Part shown: in pieces, positions 24,087 to 33,392 of the stretch
Numbering within the stretch: the stretch's first letter is position 1
Layout of the letters: every line of letters starts with the position of its first letter
Origin: Caulobacter hibisci
GTDB lineage: Bacteria > Pseudomonadota > Alphaproteobacteria > Caulobacterales > Caulobacteraceae
Length of the DNA stretch: 64,000 nt
Direction: 5' to 3'
NCBI RefSeq assembly: GCF_016135805.1
Contig: NZ_JADWOX010000007.1
Location: 171,064 to 235,063 of the forward strand
The notes under the pieces: model-generated
The model's input: only the letters and a program-made list of their open reading frames with translations
Told to the model about the DNA's origin: nothing
The model's database searches: none
Program-made: the position numbers and the translations under genes

Positions 24087-26023
24087 TGGCCGACATGTTC
24101 GACGTGCTGCCGGTGGCCCCGCGCCAGGCGGCGGCTCAGCCCGTGCGGGGGTGGGCCGCGCCGGTCAACCGCTTCGAGGCCTTCCGGTCGAACCTGGACG
24201 CCCAGGTCCAGATCTACAACACCGACGCGCGGCAAGAGGGGGCGCGCCAGGACCTGATGGCGCGTCACCGCGACATCGAGCGCCGGCTTGGGCGGGCGCT
24301 GCCCTGGTCGGCCTTCATGCAGCAGGGCGAGCCCGAGGTGGCCGGCGGCATGGCTGACGATGACCTGGGGTTCAATCCCGGCGCCGAGGCCCTGGAGCGG
24401 CAGCTGGGGCTGCGCCCGGCGGCGGCGCTGGACGATGCGGCCTATGAGGCCCTGATCGACAAGCTGCGCGAGCAGGACCCCAGGGCCATGGCCGGGGTGA
24501 AGACCCGCGCCCAGATCGACGCCGAGCGTGACAGGCGGTTCAACGCCCTGGCCCAGCGCGCCGGCCAGGCGGCCCAGGGCGCGCCGTTCAGCGCCTTCGC
24601 CGGCAGCGTGGCGGGAAGCCTGCTGGATGCGCCCAACCTGCTGTCGATGATGACGGGCGGGATCGGCGCCACGCGCGGGATCGCCCAGCGCGTGCTGATC
24701 CAGGGCGGCGTCAATGCGGCCCAGGAAGCGGCGATGACGCCGGGCCGCATCAGCGACGCGCGGTTCGGCGGCCCCAAGCCGACCGTGGGCGAGATCGCCG
24801 GCAACGTCGCGGCGGCCGGCGTCGGCGGGGCGGCGTTCGAGCTGGGCGGCAGCGCCCTGGGCGCGGGGCTGCGGCGGCTGGCGGCCGACGTTCCCCCGCC
24901 GCGCGAGACGGCGGCGGCCCGGGCGGTGGACCTGCTGGAAGACGCCGACCGGATCGAGGCGGCCGTGGGGCGCCAGGACGGGCCGGTGTTCGACGCGGCG
25001 ACGGCGGCGGTGGCGCGCGGCGAGGATCCGCGCGCGGCCGTGGCGGCCGTGCGGGCGGAGGCGGGGGCTTTCCAAATGGAACCGGGGCCAGAGAACTCGT
25101 TCTTCCTGGTCCCAACAGCGGAAACGCGGCGGGCCGTCGGCGTCGGACCGTTCGACGGCATCTATGGCTGGATCGAGCCGGGGCGCGTTCGCATCGAACG
25201 CGCCGAATTACCTGCCGCCGCGCGCGGGCGCGGCCTGGGCGTTCGGCTCTATCAGCAGGCGATCACCGAGGCCAGGACCCGGGGCGTCGACCTGGTGAGC
25301 GACCAGGAGGTCAGCGCCGATGCGCAGCGCGTGTGGGCGTCGTTGGAGCGCCGGGGCTATGCCGTCGAGCGCAACCCGCTGGCGACGACGACGGACGGGC
25401 AGGCCGGTCTGCTGAAGACGCCTGACGGTTCGCCGGTGTACCGGATCGCGGCCGAAGCGCTTGCGCCTGCCGCCCAGGCCGCGCCGGCCCGTTCGCCGCT
25501 GGAAACCGAAGTGCTGCGCGCCCTGACCGCCAAGCCTGGCCGGCTGGAAGCGCTGGCGCGCCAGGGCGATGCGATCGAGGCGGCGGGCGGCGGCCTGGCC
25601 GCCACGCCGATCGAGGCCAGCGCGGCCGTCGAGCGCGTGGCGCTGTCGGTGCTGCGGCGTGGGGATCGCGGCGTGGCCAAGGCCCTGGCGGGCGCGGAGG
25701 CCAGGCTTGCGGCCGGCGCCGCGCCGGCCGAGGTGGCCGAAGGCGTGGCCAAGGCGGTGCGCACGGCCGCGCGCCATGCGCAAAAGGCCGAGGCGGCCCG
25801 CGCGGCCGCCCTGGATCCGCCGGCCACGGCGCCGGCGGCCCGGGCGCAGGCCGAAGGCTTTTCCGATCCCTATGGTCCCGAGGCCCAGCGCCAGCTGGCG
25901 GCCAAGCCGGAAGAGGCCGATCTGGAAGGCGAGGGGGCTCCGCCCGGGCTGTTCGACGACCTGGCCCCGACCGACGCCCTGGACCGCGCCCACGCCGCCC
26001 TGAAGGCCTGCGCGCCGCCCTAA
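24086..26023 (+). CDS. Ejection-region protein with an embedded GNAT-like domain
   Basis: A 645-residue protein. Residues 1-230 are helical with a Gly/Ala-rich possibly membrane-active segment (SAFAGSVAGSLLDAPNLLSM). Residues about 330-440 look like an acetyltransferase: the motif AARGRGLGVRLYQQAITEA matches the acetyl-CoA loop R-G-x-G-x-G, and SLERRGYAVERN is the usual end of the fold. The C-terminus is Ala-rich coiled coil. It lies between the gp15-like and gp16-like genes. Acetylation of host or virion protein after ejection is only a guess. Confidence 0.55.
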   Translation: MADMFDVLPVAPRQAAAQPVRGWAAPVNRFEAFRSNLDAQVQIYNTDARQEGARQDLMARHRDIERRLGRALPWSAFMQQGEPEVAGGMADDDLGFNPGAEALERQLGLRPAAALDDAAYEALIDKLREQDPRAMAGVKTRAQIDAERDRRFNALAQRAGQAAQGAPFSAFAGSVAGSLLDAPNLLSMMTGGIGATRGIAQRVLIQGGVNAAQEAAMTPGRISDARFGGPKPTVGEIAGNVAAAGVGGAAFELGGSALGAGLRRLAADVPPPRETAAARAVDLLEDADRIEAAVGRQDGPVFDAATAAVARGEDPRAAVAAVRAEAGAFQMEPGPENSFFLVPTAETRRAVGVGPFDGIYGWIEPGRVRIERAELPAAARGRGLGVRLYQQAITEARTRGVDLVSDQEVSADAQRVWASLERRGYAVERNPLATTTDGQAGLLKTPDGSPVYRIAAEALAPAAQAAPARSPLETEVLRALTAKPGRLEALARQGDAIEAAGGGLAATPIEASAAVERVALSVLRRGDRGVAKALAGAEARLAAGAAPAEVAEGVAKAVRTAARHAQKAEAARAAALDPPATAPAARAQAEGFSDPYGPEAQRQLAAKPEEADLEGEGAPPGLFDDLAPTDALDRAHAALKACAPP

Positions 26024-26059
26024 GCCCCCCGTTTCTTCCCGCCCTGCATCGTTCGATGC

Positions 26060-28738
26060 ATGACCACCCCGTTCCAAGCCTGTATCGCCGACGCCCACGC
26101 CAAGGGCGATCTGGACGCCGACACCGCCGCCCAGGTGCGCGGCGCCTATGACAGCGCCTATGAGGCGGCGGCCGACCTGGGGCCGGTCGAGGCCGACCGC
26201 CTGGCGGCCGGGGCGGCGATGACGGCGCTGGAGCGCCAGGCGCTGCGGGCCAAGGTGCACCGGGCGCTGAGCGTGCGCACGCGGGTGGCGGCGCTGAACG
26301 AGGCCAAGGCGTTTCTGGAAGCGCGCGGCTATACCAACGTGTCGTTCGACAGCGGCAAGGGCGGCGGCAGGCCGCCCAAGGGCGGCTGGACCCTGAGCGG
26401 CGAGCCGCCCAAGGAAGGGCCCTACGCCAAGGGCGGGATCCTCGCCGACTGGCTGAAGGAACTGGTGGACGGCAGCGGCGGCCTGGCGGGCGCGGCGGGG
26501 CCGTCGGTCAAGGGGCGCTATCAGGCCCTGGCCGGATCGTTCCAGGCGATGATGGCCGACCTGAGCGAGGCGTTCGACACGGTCACCGGCCTGCCGACCA
26601 AGGGGCGGGCGCTGCTGGACAACCTGGTGCGCGAAGCGTTCGGCGAGGACACCGGCGATCAGGCGGCCAAGGCGTTGTCGAAGGCCTGGGGCGACACGGC
26701 CGAATATTCGCGCCAGCTGTTCAACGCGGCCGGCGGCGAGATCGGCAAGCTGGAAAAATGGGGCCTGCCGCAGAGCCACAACGCCCTGGCCCTGAGGACG
26801 GCCGGCAAGGACGCCTGGCTGGCGGCCATCACGCCGCGGCTGGACGCGGGCCGGATGATCGACCGGCTGACCGACAAGCCGTTCGCCCCGGCGCAGCTGA
26901 AGGCCGTGCTTTCCGACGTGTACGACAGCATCGTCACCCTGGGGGCGATCGACCGCGAGATGGGCGAGGCCCTGGGCAAGGGCAAGGTGGCCGACCAGCG
27001 GGCCGAGCACCGGTTCCTGGTGTTCAAGGACGCCGACAACTGGATGGCCTATCAGGCGGAGTTCGGCGTCGCCGACCCCTATGCGGCGATGATGCGGCAC
27101 CTGGATGGCATGGCCCTGGACATCGCGCGCCTGCAGGTGCTGGGGCCAAACCCGGATCATCAATTCGACTGGCTGGCCCGCGCGGCCCTGCGCATGGGCG
27201 ACATCGAGGGCGCGGGCGTCAAGGCGCGGGCCAATGTGGAAAGCGCCCGGCAGATGTATGGCCATCTGACCGGCGAGTTGGGCGGGGCCTATGGCCCGGA
27301 CGTCGCCCTGGCGCGGGTGGGCAAGATGACCCGCAGCGCCCTGGCCGGGATCCAGCTGGGCGGGGCGGTGATCAACGACCTGCTGAGCAACCCGGTGTTC
27401 GCGGCCAAGGCCAAGGCCCTGGCGGGGTTGTCGGCCATGCCGGACTTCCGGGCCTATTTCGCCCAGGTGACCAGTCCGCAGGCGCGGGCGGCGGCGCGGC
27501 GCACGGGCTTCATCGCCGAGAACGCCCGGGCCAGGAACGCCGAGGCCATCCAGCGCTATCTGCGCAGCCAGACGGTGGGCGGCAAGGCCTGGGAAGGCGC
27601 CAACGCCCTGGGGGCGCTGCTGCCGCACTGGGTGAACACCGCCGGTCTGCTGGACGGCAACATGAAGGCCAGCCGCCGGGCGTTCCAGGACGAGTTCATG
27701 GGCTATGTGGCCGATCGGCGCGGCCAGACCCTGGCCCAGCTGGCGGCCAGCAAGGACAGCGAGGAACGCGCCTTTTCCGCCCTGCTGAGCGCGCGCGGCT
27801 GGACCGAAAACGACTGGGACGTGGTGCGCACCGTGGCGCCCGAACGGTATGGCGAGGGGATCGAGTTCGTCTCGCCCCAGGCCCTGGCCAAGGCCGGGCG
27901 CGAGGACATCGGCTGGAAGCTGGCCGAGACGATCGAGCGCGAGACCCGCGCCGTCGTGCCCGAGCCCAGCCTGTGGAGCCGGGCCAAGATGATGGGCACG
28001 ACGCGGCCGGGCACGCTGCGCGGCGAATTCCAGCGCAGCCTGATGACCTATCGCAGCTTCAGCGTGACCCAGACCTATAGCTGGGGAAGGGAGTTCATCT
28101 TTCGGGCGGCGCAGGCGGGCAATGATCCGCGCGTGCCGTGGAAGCTGCGCGTGGCGGCCCAGGCCGCGCCGCTGGTGCTGGGCGCGACCCTGGCCGGGGC
28201 GCTGACCGTGTGGACCAAGGACATGATCAAGGGCCGCGATCCGCGCCCGGCCTGGAGCGAGGATCCCGAGCAACAGGGCAAGGTCGCCTATCAGTTCTGG
28301 GGCGCGGCCCTGGCTCAGGGCGGAGGGCAGGGGATCCTGGGGGATTTCTTCTTTTCGGCGCAGGCGCGCAACGGCAAGTCGTCGGCCCTGACGGCGTTCG
28401 GCCCGGCCGCCGGCCTGGTCAGCGATACCTTCGACCTGACCTGGGGCAATGCCGACGAGGCGATCAAGGGCAAGGAAACCCATGCCGGGCGCGAGGCCGT
28501 GCGCTTCGCCGGGCGCTACAACCCGCTGGCGTCGCTGTGGTGGAGCCGGGCGATCATGGACCGGGCGGTGATCGACCAGATCCAGCGCCTGATCGACCCG
28601 GAGGCCGACGAGCAGTTCCGCCGCCAGAGCAAGCGCCTGGCCGACGAATACGGCCAGGGCGAATGGTGGCCCGAGGGCCAGGCCGTGCCCGAGCGGGCGC
28701 CGAACCTGGGCAACGCTGCCCAACCTGTCGAACCCTGA
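26060..28738 (+). CDS. Large internal virion / DNA ejection protein (T7 gp16-like)
   Basis: An 892-residue protein, mostly helical. The C-terminal third includes PLVLGATLAGALTVWTKDMI, a likely membrane-inserting segment, and SLWWSRAIMDRAVIDQIQRL, both like the end of large podovirus ejection proteins (gp16). I see no lytic transglycosylase motif at the N-terminus. It is the last ejection gene before the tailspike. Confidence 0.65.
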   Translation: MTTPFQACIADAHAKGDLDADTAAQVRGAYDSAYEAAADLGPVEADRLAAGAAMTALERQALRAKVHRALSVRTRVAALNEAKAFLEARGYTNVSFDSGKGGGRPPKGGWTLSGEPPKEGPYAKGGILADWLKELVDGSGGLAGAAGPSVKGRYQALAGSFQAMMADLSEAFDTVTGLPTKGRALLDNLVREAFGEDTGDQAAKALSKAWGDTAEYSRQLFNAAGGEIGKLEKWGLPQSHNALALRTAGKDAWLAAITPRLDAGRMIDRLTDKPFAPAQLKAVLSDVYDSIVTLGAIDREMGEALGKGKVADQRAEHRFLVFKDADNWMAYQAEFGVADPYAAMMRHLDGMALDIARLQVLGPNPDHQFDWLARAALRMGDIEGAGVKARANVESARQMYGHLTGELGGAYGPDVALARVGKMTRSALAGIQLGGAVINDLLSNPVFAAKAKALAGLSAMPDFRAYFAQVTSPQARAAARRTGFIAENARARNAEAIQRYLRSQTVGGKAWEGANALGALLPHWVNTAGLLDGNMKASRRAFQDEFMGYVADRRGQTLAQLAASKDSEERAFSALLSARGWTENDWDVVRTVAPERYGEGIEFVSPQALAKAGREDIGWKLAETIERETRAVVPEPSLWSRAKMMGTTRPGTLRGEFQRSLMTYRSFSVTQTYSWGREFIFRAAQAGNDPRVPWKLRVAAQAAPLVLGATLAGALTVWTKDMIKGRDPRPAWSEDPEQQGKVAYQFWGAALAQGGGQGILGDFFFSAQARNGKSSALTAFGPAAGLVSDTFDLTWGNADEAIKGKETHAGREAVRFAGRYNPLASLWWSRAIMDRAVIDQIQRLIDPEADEQFRRQSKRLADEYGQGEWWPEGQAVPERAPNLGNAAQPVEP

Positions 28739-28803
28739 CCTAACCCCCCCGCCCGCGCGCCGAAGCGACCCTGAAGGCCTCTTTCCGCCCCTGGGCCGCG
28801 CCG

Positions 28804-31326
28804 ATGACCGTCACGCTTGAGAACCCCGACACGATTTTTGTCCCGACCGGGGCGGCGGTCGGGGCGTTTTCGACGGGCTGGAGCTATGAGGAGGCTGGCG
28901 ACGTCCTCGTGATCATCGAGGTTGCTGGCGTTGAGGGTCCGCCCTTGGCGGTGGATGGCGACTTCGTCCTGGTGTCGATGGCGCGCGAAGCTGGGGGTTT
29001 CACGGGCGAGGTGACGCTGAAGGCGGCCGTTGTGCCGTCTGGTGGATGGCAGGCCGCGGCGGATCACCGGTTGATCCTGAGGCGGGTGACGGCGGCCAGT
29101 CAGACCCGGCCCTTCGGCCAGGTCGAGGGATTTCGCCCGGCGGTTTCGGAGGCCGCCTGGGATCGCCAGGCGCGGCTCGCGCAGGAAATGCGATCGCGGC
29201 AGGGCAGGTCGCTGGTGGCGCCGGCGGGCGAGGCGGGGTGGTCGCTGCCGCCCTTGGCCGAGCGTGCGGGTAAACTGGCGATGTTCGACGTCGATGGACG
29301 CCTGGCGGGCGCCGCGGGCGGGATCGCCGACGGCGTTCCGGTGACCGACTTCGGCAGGGACCTGGTCACCGCGGCCGACCATCGGCGCGGCAAGCTGCAG
29401 CTGAAGATCGGAAGCCTTGAGGACGTGGCGGATCCAGAAGGCGTGGTCGACGCCACGGCGGGTGTCGCCGAACTGGTGGCGCTCTACCGGTCGCTGGGCC
29501 GCCGCGAGATCCCGCTGGGCAGCGGCCGCTTTCGCATGCCCGCCAGCAGCGGCGGTTTCGACGTCGGCGTGGGCGGGCTGTATTTCGTCGGCGAGGGCGC
29601 CAGCACGGTGATCTTTCGCCAGGAAGGCGAGCACCCGGAAAACGACCCGCTGGCCACCAGCGCCTTCTTCAACTGGGACGCCAACCCCGAGGACAAGTCG
29701 GGGGTGGGTTTTCTGAACCTGGCGTTCGAGGGCACGCTGTCGGAGGCCAATCCGGGCGCGATCGGCGCGCCGGTGATCTTCCTGGACTGGTTTCCCGAGG
29801 TGATCCTCGAGAACGTTTCGGCGCGAAACCTGAAGTGCATGCTGGCCGACGTGCATTTCTGCGGCCGTTATCGCGCCGAGAACAATGTGCTGATCAACAT
29901 CGCCCGCGACGGCCTGCGGGCGCGCGACACGCCCAATGCGATCGTTCGCGGCAACACCCTGGTCCAGATCGGCGACGACGTGATCGCCATGCACACCTCA
30001 ACCGGCAGCGTGGGTAGCTATCCGGTGCGCGAAGGGCTGGTGATCACCGACAACATCACCGCCCTGGGCGGCTCGATCAAGGCGCTGGGCGCCCGCAAGG
30101 TGCTGATCGCCAACAACATCGGCCGGCTGCACTACCTGGCGCATATCAACGTCGTGCCGGGCGTGGCCGGCCCCGAGGGCAGCAACCCGATGGGCGAGGT
30201 GGGCGTCTACGACAACCAGAGCTGGGACACCCACAACCTGCTGGACGGCGGCACGGCCGCTTCGGCCGCGCACATCGTGTTCGGCGCGCCGCCGGTGCGC
30301 GGCGCGGCGATGAGCGGCGGGATCATCCCGACCAACCCCGATCCAGCCACCGGCGTCTTCGTCAAGCCCTGGCCCTATAGCCAGATGAACACCGACGATC
30401 CCGCCCACCCCGTGGCGCCCACGCCCGACATCGACATCAACGGCAACCGCTTTGGCCGCACCCTGCCGGCGGCGGCCAAGATCAGCGACTACGGCTATGG
30501 CAAGCTGCAATTCCAAGGCGAGTACAGCGACCCGGCCGTGACCGACGCCGATCTGCGCATCGGCGCGGGCATCAGCGGTTCGGGCGTGGGCGCCGGCGGC
30601 GGCTTCGTCAAGCTGACGATCGAGGGCAATGGCGGCAGCTATGTGGGCAACGGGATCAGCCTGCCCAAGCCCGTCGGCATTGAGACCTATCGCGACTGCC
30701 GCGTGGCCGACAACGCCATCACCGACTTTTCCGGCCGGGGCTTCCTGCTGTCGAGCCCCGACACCAAGCTGCCGGCCGATATCGAGGTGGCGGGTAACGT
30801 CTTTGATGGCGACCCGCTGCACGTCTTGGCCAACCGCAACACCGGCGGCCGCTGGACCAACGGCGCGGCCGGGCCCAACGCCATCGACGTGGGCAACGCC
30901 GTGGGCTTGGTGGTGCGCCACAACACCTATCGCAATGTCTGCCGGCCGCTGGCGGCCAACTACGCCGACGAGATCCTGGTCGACGCCAATGTTCATGAAT
31001 GCGACCCGGTCGCCCGCGGCTTCGACGCCGGCAATCGGGGGATCGGCGAGCTGCCCTATGCGGGGCGGCCGCTCTACCTGATCAAGGATTGCGACCCGAC
31101 CAGCGCCAGCTATGGGCAAATCAAAAACGTGCCCCTGCTGGAGAGCAACGCCCAGCCGGCGGCCGGCAAGTACGTGGCCGGGCACTTCGTGGCCAACCAT
31201 TCCCCCGCCGTCCTCGGGTCGGCGGGCTCTCGCTACACCATCACCGGCTGGTCGCGCCTGACCACGGGAACGGCGCATGTCGCCGGGACCGACTGGGCCG
31301 AGCGGCGCGCGCTTACGGGGACCTGA
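28804..31326 (+). CDS. Tailspike with right-handed beta-helix domain
   Basis: An 840-residue protein. Residues about 1-130 form a virion-attachment head domain; residues about 200-720 show repeated strand-turn units with stacked Asn and Val (NNVLINIARDGLRARDTPNA, IVRGNTLVQIGDDV, VLIANNIGRLHYLAHINVVP), the pattern of pectate-lyase-like beta helices that bind or cut polysaccharide. It is the probable receptor-binding depolymerase. It should act on a surface polysaccharide, the kind of substrate the phage-borne acyltransferase could modify. Confidence 0.75.
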   Translation: MTVTLENPDTIFVPTGAAVGAFSTGWSYEEAGDVLVIIEVAGVEGPPLAVDGDFVLVSMAREAGGFTGEVTLKAAVVPSGGWQAAADHRLILRRVTAASQTRPFGQVEGFRPAVSEAAWDRQARLAQEMRSRQGRSLVAPAGEAGWSLPPLAERAGKLAMFDVDGRLAGAAGGIADGVPVTDFGRDLVTAADHRRGKLQLKIGSLEDVADPEGVVDATAGVAELVALYRSLGRREIPLGSGRFRMPASSGGFDVGVGGLYFVGEGASTVIFRQEGEHPENDPLATSAFFNWDANPEDKSGVGFLNLAFEGTLSEANPGAIGAPVIFLDWFPEVILENVSARNLKCMLADVHFCGRYRAENNVLINIARDGLRARDTPNAIVRGNTLVQIGDDVIAMHTSTGSVGSYPVREGLVITDNITALGGSIKALGARKVLIANNIGRLHYLAHINVVPGVAGPEGSNPMGEVGVYDNQSWDTHNLLDGGTAASAAHIVFGAPPVRGAAMSGGIIPTNPDPATGVFVKPWPYSQMNTDDPAHPVAPTPDIDINGNRFGRTLPAAAKISDYGYGKLQFQGEYSDPAVTDADLRIGAGISGSGVGAGGGFVKLTIEGNGGSYVGNGISLPKPVGIETYRDCRVADNAITDFSGRGFLLSSPDTKLPADIEVAGNVFDGDPLHVLANRNTGGRWTNGAAGPNAIDVGNAVGLVVRHNTYRNVCRPLAANYADEILVDANVHECDPVARGFDAGNRGIGELPYAGRPLYLIKDCDPTSASYGQIKNVPLLESNAQPAAGKYVAGHFVANHSPAVLGSAGSRYTITGWSRLTTGTAHVAGTDWAERRALTGT

Positions 31327-31328
31327 CC

Positions 31329-31799
31329 ATGACGATGACTTTCGACGCGGCCTTCGAAATCCTGATCGGCCACGAGGGCGGCTATGTGAACGACCCTCGC
31401 GATCCGGGGGGCGAAACCAAGTTCGGGATCAGCAAGCGCTCGTATCCGAACGAGGACATCAAGGCTCTTAGCCTGGCCCGGGCCAAGGCCATCTACTACG
31501 ACGATTTCTGGCGGGCCGCCGGCTGCGACAAGGTCGCGGGGCTGGCGTTCGACCTGTTCGACACCGCCGTGAACAGCGGCGTGCGCAGGGCTGTCGAGAT
31601 CCTGCAGGAAGCCGTCGGCGCCCGGACGGACGCGGTGCTTGGACCCAAGACCCTGGCCGCCGCCCTTGCCTTCTCGCCCGACGCGGCGCGTCGCCGGTTC
31701 AACGCGATCCGGCTGCGCTTCATGACCGACCTGCCGATCTGGTCCAGCTTCGGCAAGGGCTGGGCGCGTCGGGTCGCCGACAACCTGATGAGGGAATGA
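31329..31799 (+). CDS. Endolysin, GH108-type N-acetylmuramidase
   Basis: A 156-residue protein. The HEGGYVNDPRDPGGETKFGI segment at residues about 14-33 is the GH108 active-site signature with catalytic Glu. A peptidoglycan-binding-like C-terminal half follows (DLFDTAVNSGVRRAVEILQ). It has no signal sequence, so it needs the adjacent holin. ATG two bases after the tailspike stop; its stop overlaps the holin start. Confidence 0.85.
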   Translation: MTMTFDAAFEILIGHEGGYVNDPRDPGGETKFGISKRSYPNEDIKALSLARAKAIYYDDFWRAAGCDKVAGLAFDLFDTAVNSGVRRAVEILQEAVGARTDAVLGPKTLAAALAFSPDAARRRFNAIRLRFMTDLPIWSSFGKGWARRVADNLMRE

Positions 31800-32212
31800 T
31801 CATGGGGATCGCATCCGTTCTCGACGTGGGCATGAAGGTCCTGGACCGGGTCCTGCCCGACCAGCAGGCCAAGGCGGCCGCCCAGCTGGAGTTGATGAAG
31901 CTTGCCCAGCAGGGCGAGCTGGCGTCGCTGTCGGCCGAGACCGACCTGGCCAGGGGGCAATTGGCGGTCAATGAGGCCGAGGCCCGCAATCCCTCGCTGT
32001 TCGTGTCGGGCTGGCGGCCGTTCATCGGCTGGGTCGGCGGAGCGGGCCTGGCCTACACCTATCTGCTGCGCCCGATCCTCAATCCGTGGGTGACCAAGTG
32101 GACCGGCGTGCCGATGGAAGCGCTGGACCTGGGCGAGCTTATGGTTCTGCTGACGGGCATGCTGGGCCTGGGCGGCCTGCGCACCGTCGAGCGGCTCAAG
32201 GGCAAGGCGTAA
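31796..32212 (+). CDS. Holin of the 3-TM superfamily
   Basis: A 138-residue protein. Residues 25-65 are helical and charged, then NPSLFVSGWRPFIGWVGGAG introduces the hydrophobic segments (about residues 72-95 and 110-130) of the alphaproteobacterial Holin_3TMs family, in which the G-W-R-P motif is conserved. It would permeabilise the inner membrane for the endolysin. ATGA overlap with the lysin; an alternative ATG lies 6 bp downstream. Confidence 0.8.
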   Translation: MIMGIASVLDVGMKVLDRVLPDQQAKAAAQLELMKLAQQGELASLSAETDLARGQLAVNEAEARNPSLFVSGWRPFIGWVGGAGLAYTYLLRPILNPWVTKWTGVPMEALDLGELMVLLTGMLGLGGLRTVERLKGKA

Positions 32213-32259
32213 TTTCGGAGCCAGGTCCTGTCTGGCGGCGTTGAGGTAGAGGGCGGGGC

Positions 32260-32547
32260 GTGTCGGACAAAACGCTGGGTGAACGCATGGCCACGGTCGA
32301 AGCCTGGGTCGCGGGGCATGAGGAGCGGTGCGAAGAGCGCCTGGGCGCCATCGGCCGCGAGCTTCGTGACATCAAGACGGGCCAGGCGACGATGCAGAAG
32401 ACCGCCTGGGCGCTGCTGCTGGCCATCGCCGCCTGGGGCGCTTCGCAGGTCTATGCCGACCTCAAGCGGCCCGACGCCGCGCCGGCCACGGTGGTGGCGG
32501 TCAATCCCGCCCCGGCCCCTCAACCTGCACCGATCGCACCCCGGTGA
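32260..32547 (+). CDS. Small membrane protein in the lysis cassette, possibly spanin-like
   Basis: A 95-residue protein: charged coiled N-terminus (residues 5-45), one transmembrane segment (TAWALLLAIAAWGASQVYA, about residues 48-66), and a Pro/Ala-rich tail. A small one-TM protein after holin and lysin is typical of an i-spanin, but the orientation with the coil before the membrane segment is not. GTG start after GAGGTAGAGGG. Confidence 0.5.
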   Translation: MSDKTLGERMATVEAWVAGHEERCEERLGAIGRELRDIKTGQATMQKTAWALLLAIAAWGASQVYADLKRPDAAPATVVAVNPAPAPQPAPIAPR

Positions 32548-32836
32548 CCAGGTCTGTGGCCCTGAAGCGGGCCACGTAACGCAGGATCCCCACGTCCATG
32601 CAACTGACGTCCACGCTGCTGGCGGCCAGGCCGCCGCACCGCGTGCGGCAGGTGAAGGCGCCCGCCTCCAGCAGCTTGTAGATCGGCCGCCCGCCGGCCG
32701 GCGTGCCGGCCGCCGTTTCCGGGCGCAGCTCGTAGCTGTAGCGACAGCCTGGGCAGTGCGCCGACACCCGCCAATCCATGTCGGCGCAGACCCGCAGGGT
32801 GATGCGATTAGGGGTGATGGGCCAGGGTCCGCGCAT
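32501..32836 (-). CDS. Cys-rich small protein at the prophage right end
   Basis: A 111-residue protein (MRGPWPITPNRITLRVCADM ...). Two pairs, C-P-G-C and C-R-T-R-C, plus two further Cys suggest a zinc-ribbon-like fold. It converges with the spanin-like gene and overlaps it by 47 bp. An in-frame ATG at 32,857 would add seven residues. The 20-bp palindrome at 32,877-32,896 lies just upstream and may be its operator. No function recognised. Confidence 0.55.
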   Translation of the reverse strand: MRGPWPITPNRITLRVCADMDWRVSAHCPGCRYSYELRPETAAGTPAGGRPIYKLLEAGAFTCRTRCGGLAASSVDVSCMDVGILRYVARFRATDLVTGVRSVQVEGPGRD

Positions 32837-32876
32837 GCTTGAACGAAAGCGGAACATTGATCCCGTTTGCAAGCGT

Positions 32877-32911
32877 AAACTCACACGTGTGAGTTTGAAA
32901 AAACTCACACG
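32877..32911. promoter_or_regulatory. 20-bp perfect palindrome plus third half-site
   Basis: AAACTCACACGTGTGAGTTT is a perfect palindrome at 32,877-32,896; AAACTCACAC recurs directly at 32,901-32,910. The core AACTCACACG is the one repeated at the end of terS (7291-7315). It lies between the minus-strand Cys-rich gene and the tRNA-Lys, so it could be an operator or an integrase arm-type site. Confidence 0.7.
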
Positions 32912-32968
32912 GCGATGAACCGGCCCTGACCCCTGTGGGGTTAAGTTGTTGATTTTCAAGAGAGAGAA

Positions 32969-33044
<76 letters not shown>

Positions 33045-33090
33045 ATTCGCGTCTCGAAGTCGCTTTCGCGGCCCCGACGGCGAGGCGCGA

Positions 33091-33118
33091 TACATACGCC
33101 AAGATGCACGAAGTGCAA
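33091..33118 (-). promoter_or_regulatory. Promoter of the first tRNA-Lys
   Basis: On the minus strand TTGCAC (33,118-33,113) and TATGTA (33,096-33,091) are separated by 16 bp. The second tRNA-Lys has the same arrangement with one change in each box. Confidence 0.55.
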
Positions 33119-33232
33119 TCCACTCCAGGACATTAGGTGTGGATATATTCGTCGCACCCGACGTCGGTCCGGCAAACACAGCAAGGCGTCCCCGGAGGGG
33201 GAATTCTTTACTGGATCAAGTTTTGAGGAGAA

Positions 33233-33308
<76 letters not shown>

Positions 33309-33353
33309 ATTCGCGATACCGAAGCGCTGAAGCGTCCCGGCGGCGAGGCGCGG

Positions 33354-33381
33354 AACATACGCAATGAATTTGAGAGCGCAA
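33354..33381 (-). promoter_or_regulatory. Promoter of the second tRNA-Lys
   Basis: TTGCGC (33,381-33,376) and TATGTT (33,359-33,354) on the minus strand, 16 bp apart, matching the promoter of the other copy. It overlaps the leader of the HPt gene on the plus strand. Confidence 0.55.
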
Positions 33382-33392
33382 GGACTTTTTCG

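Noticed and set aside
1..32968. Integrase gene and left attachment site
   Set aside because: No integrase or excisionase is visible in the window; they must lie left of position 1, so none is reported.
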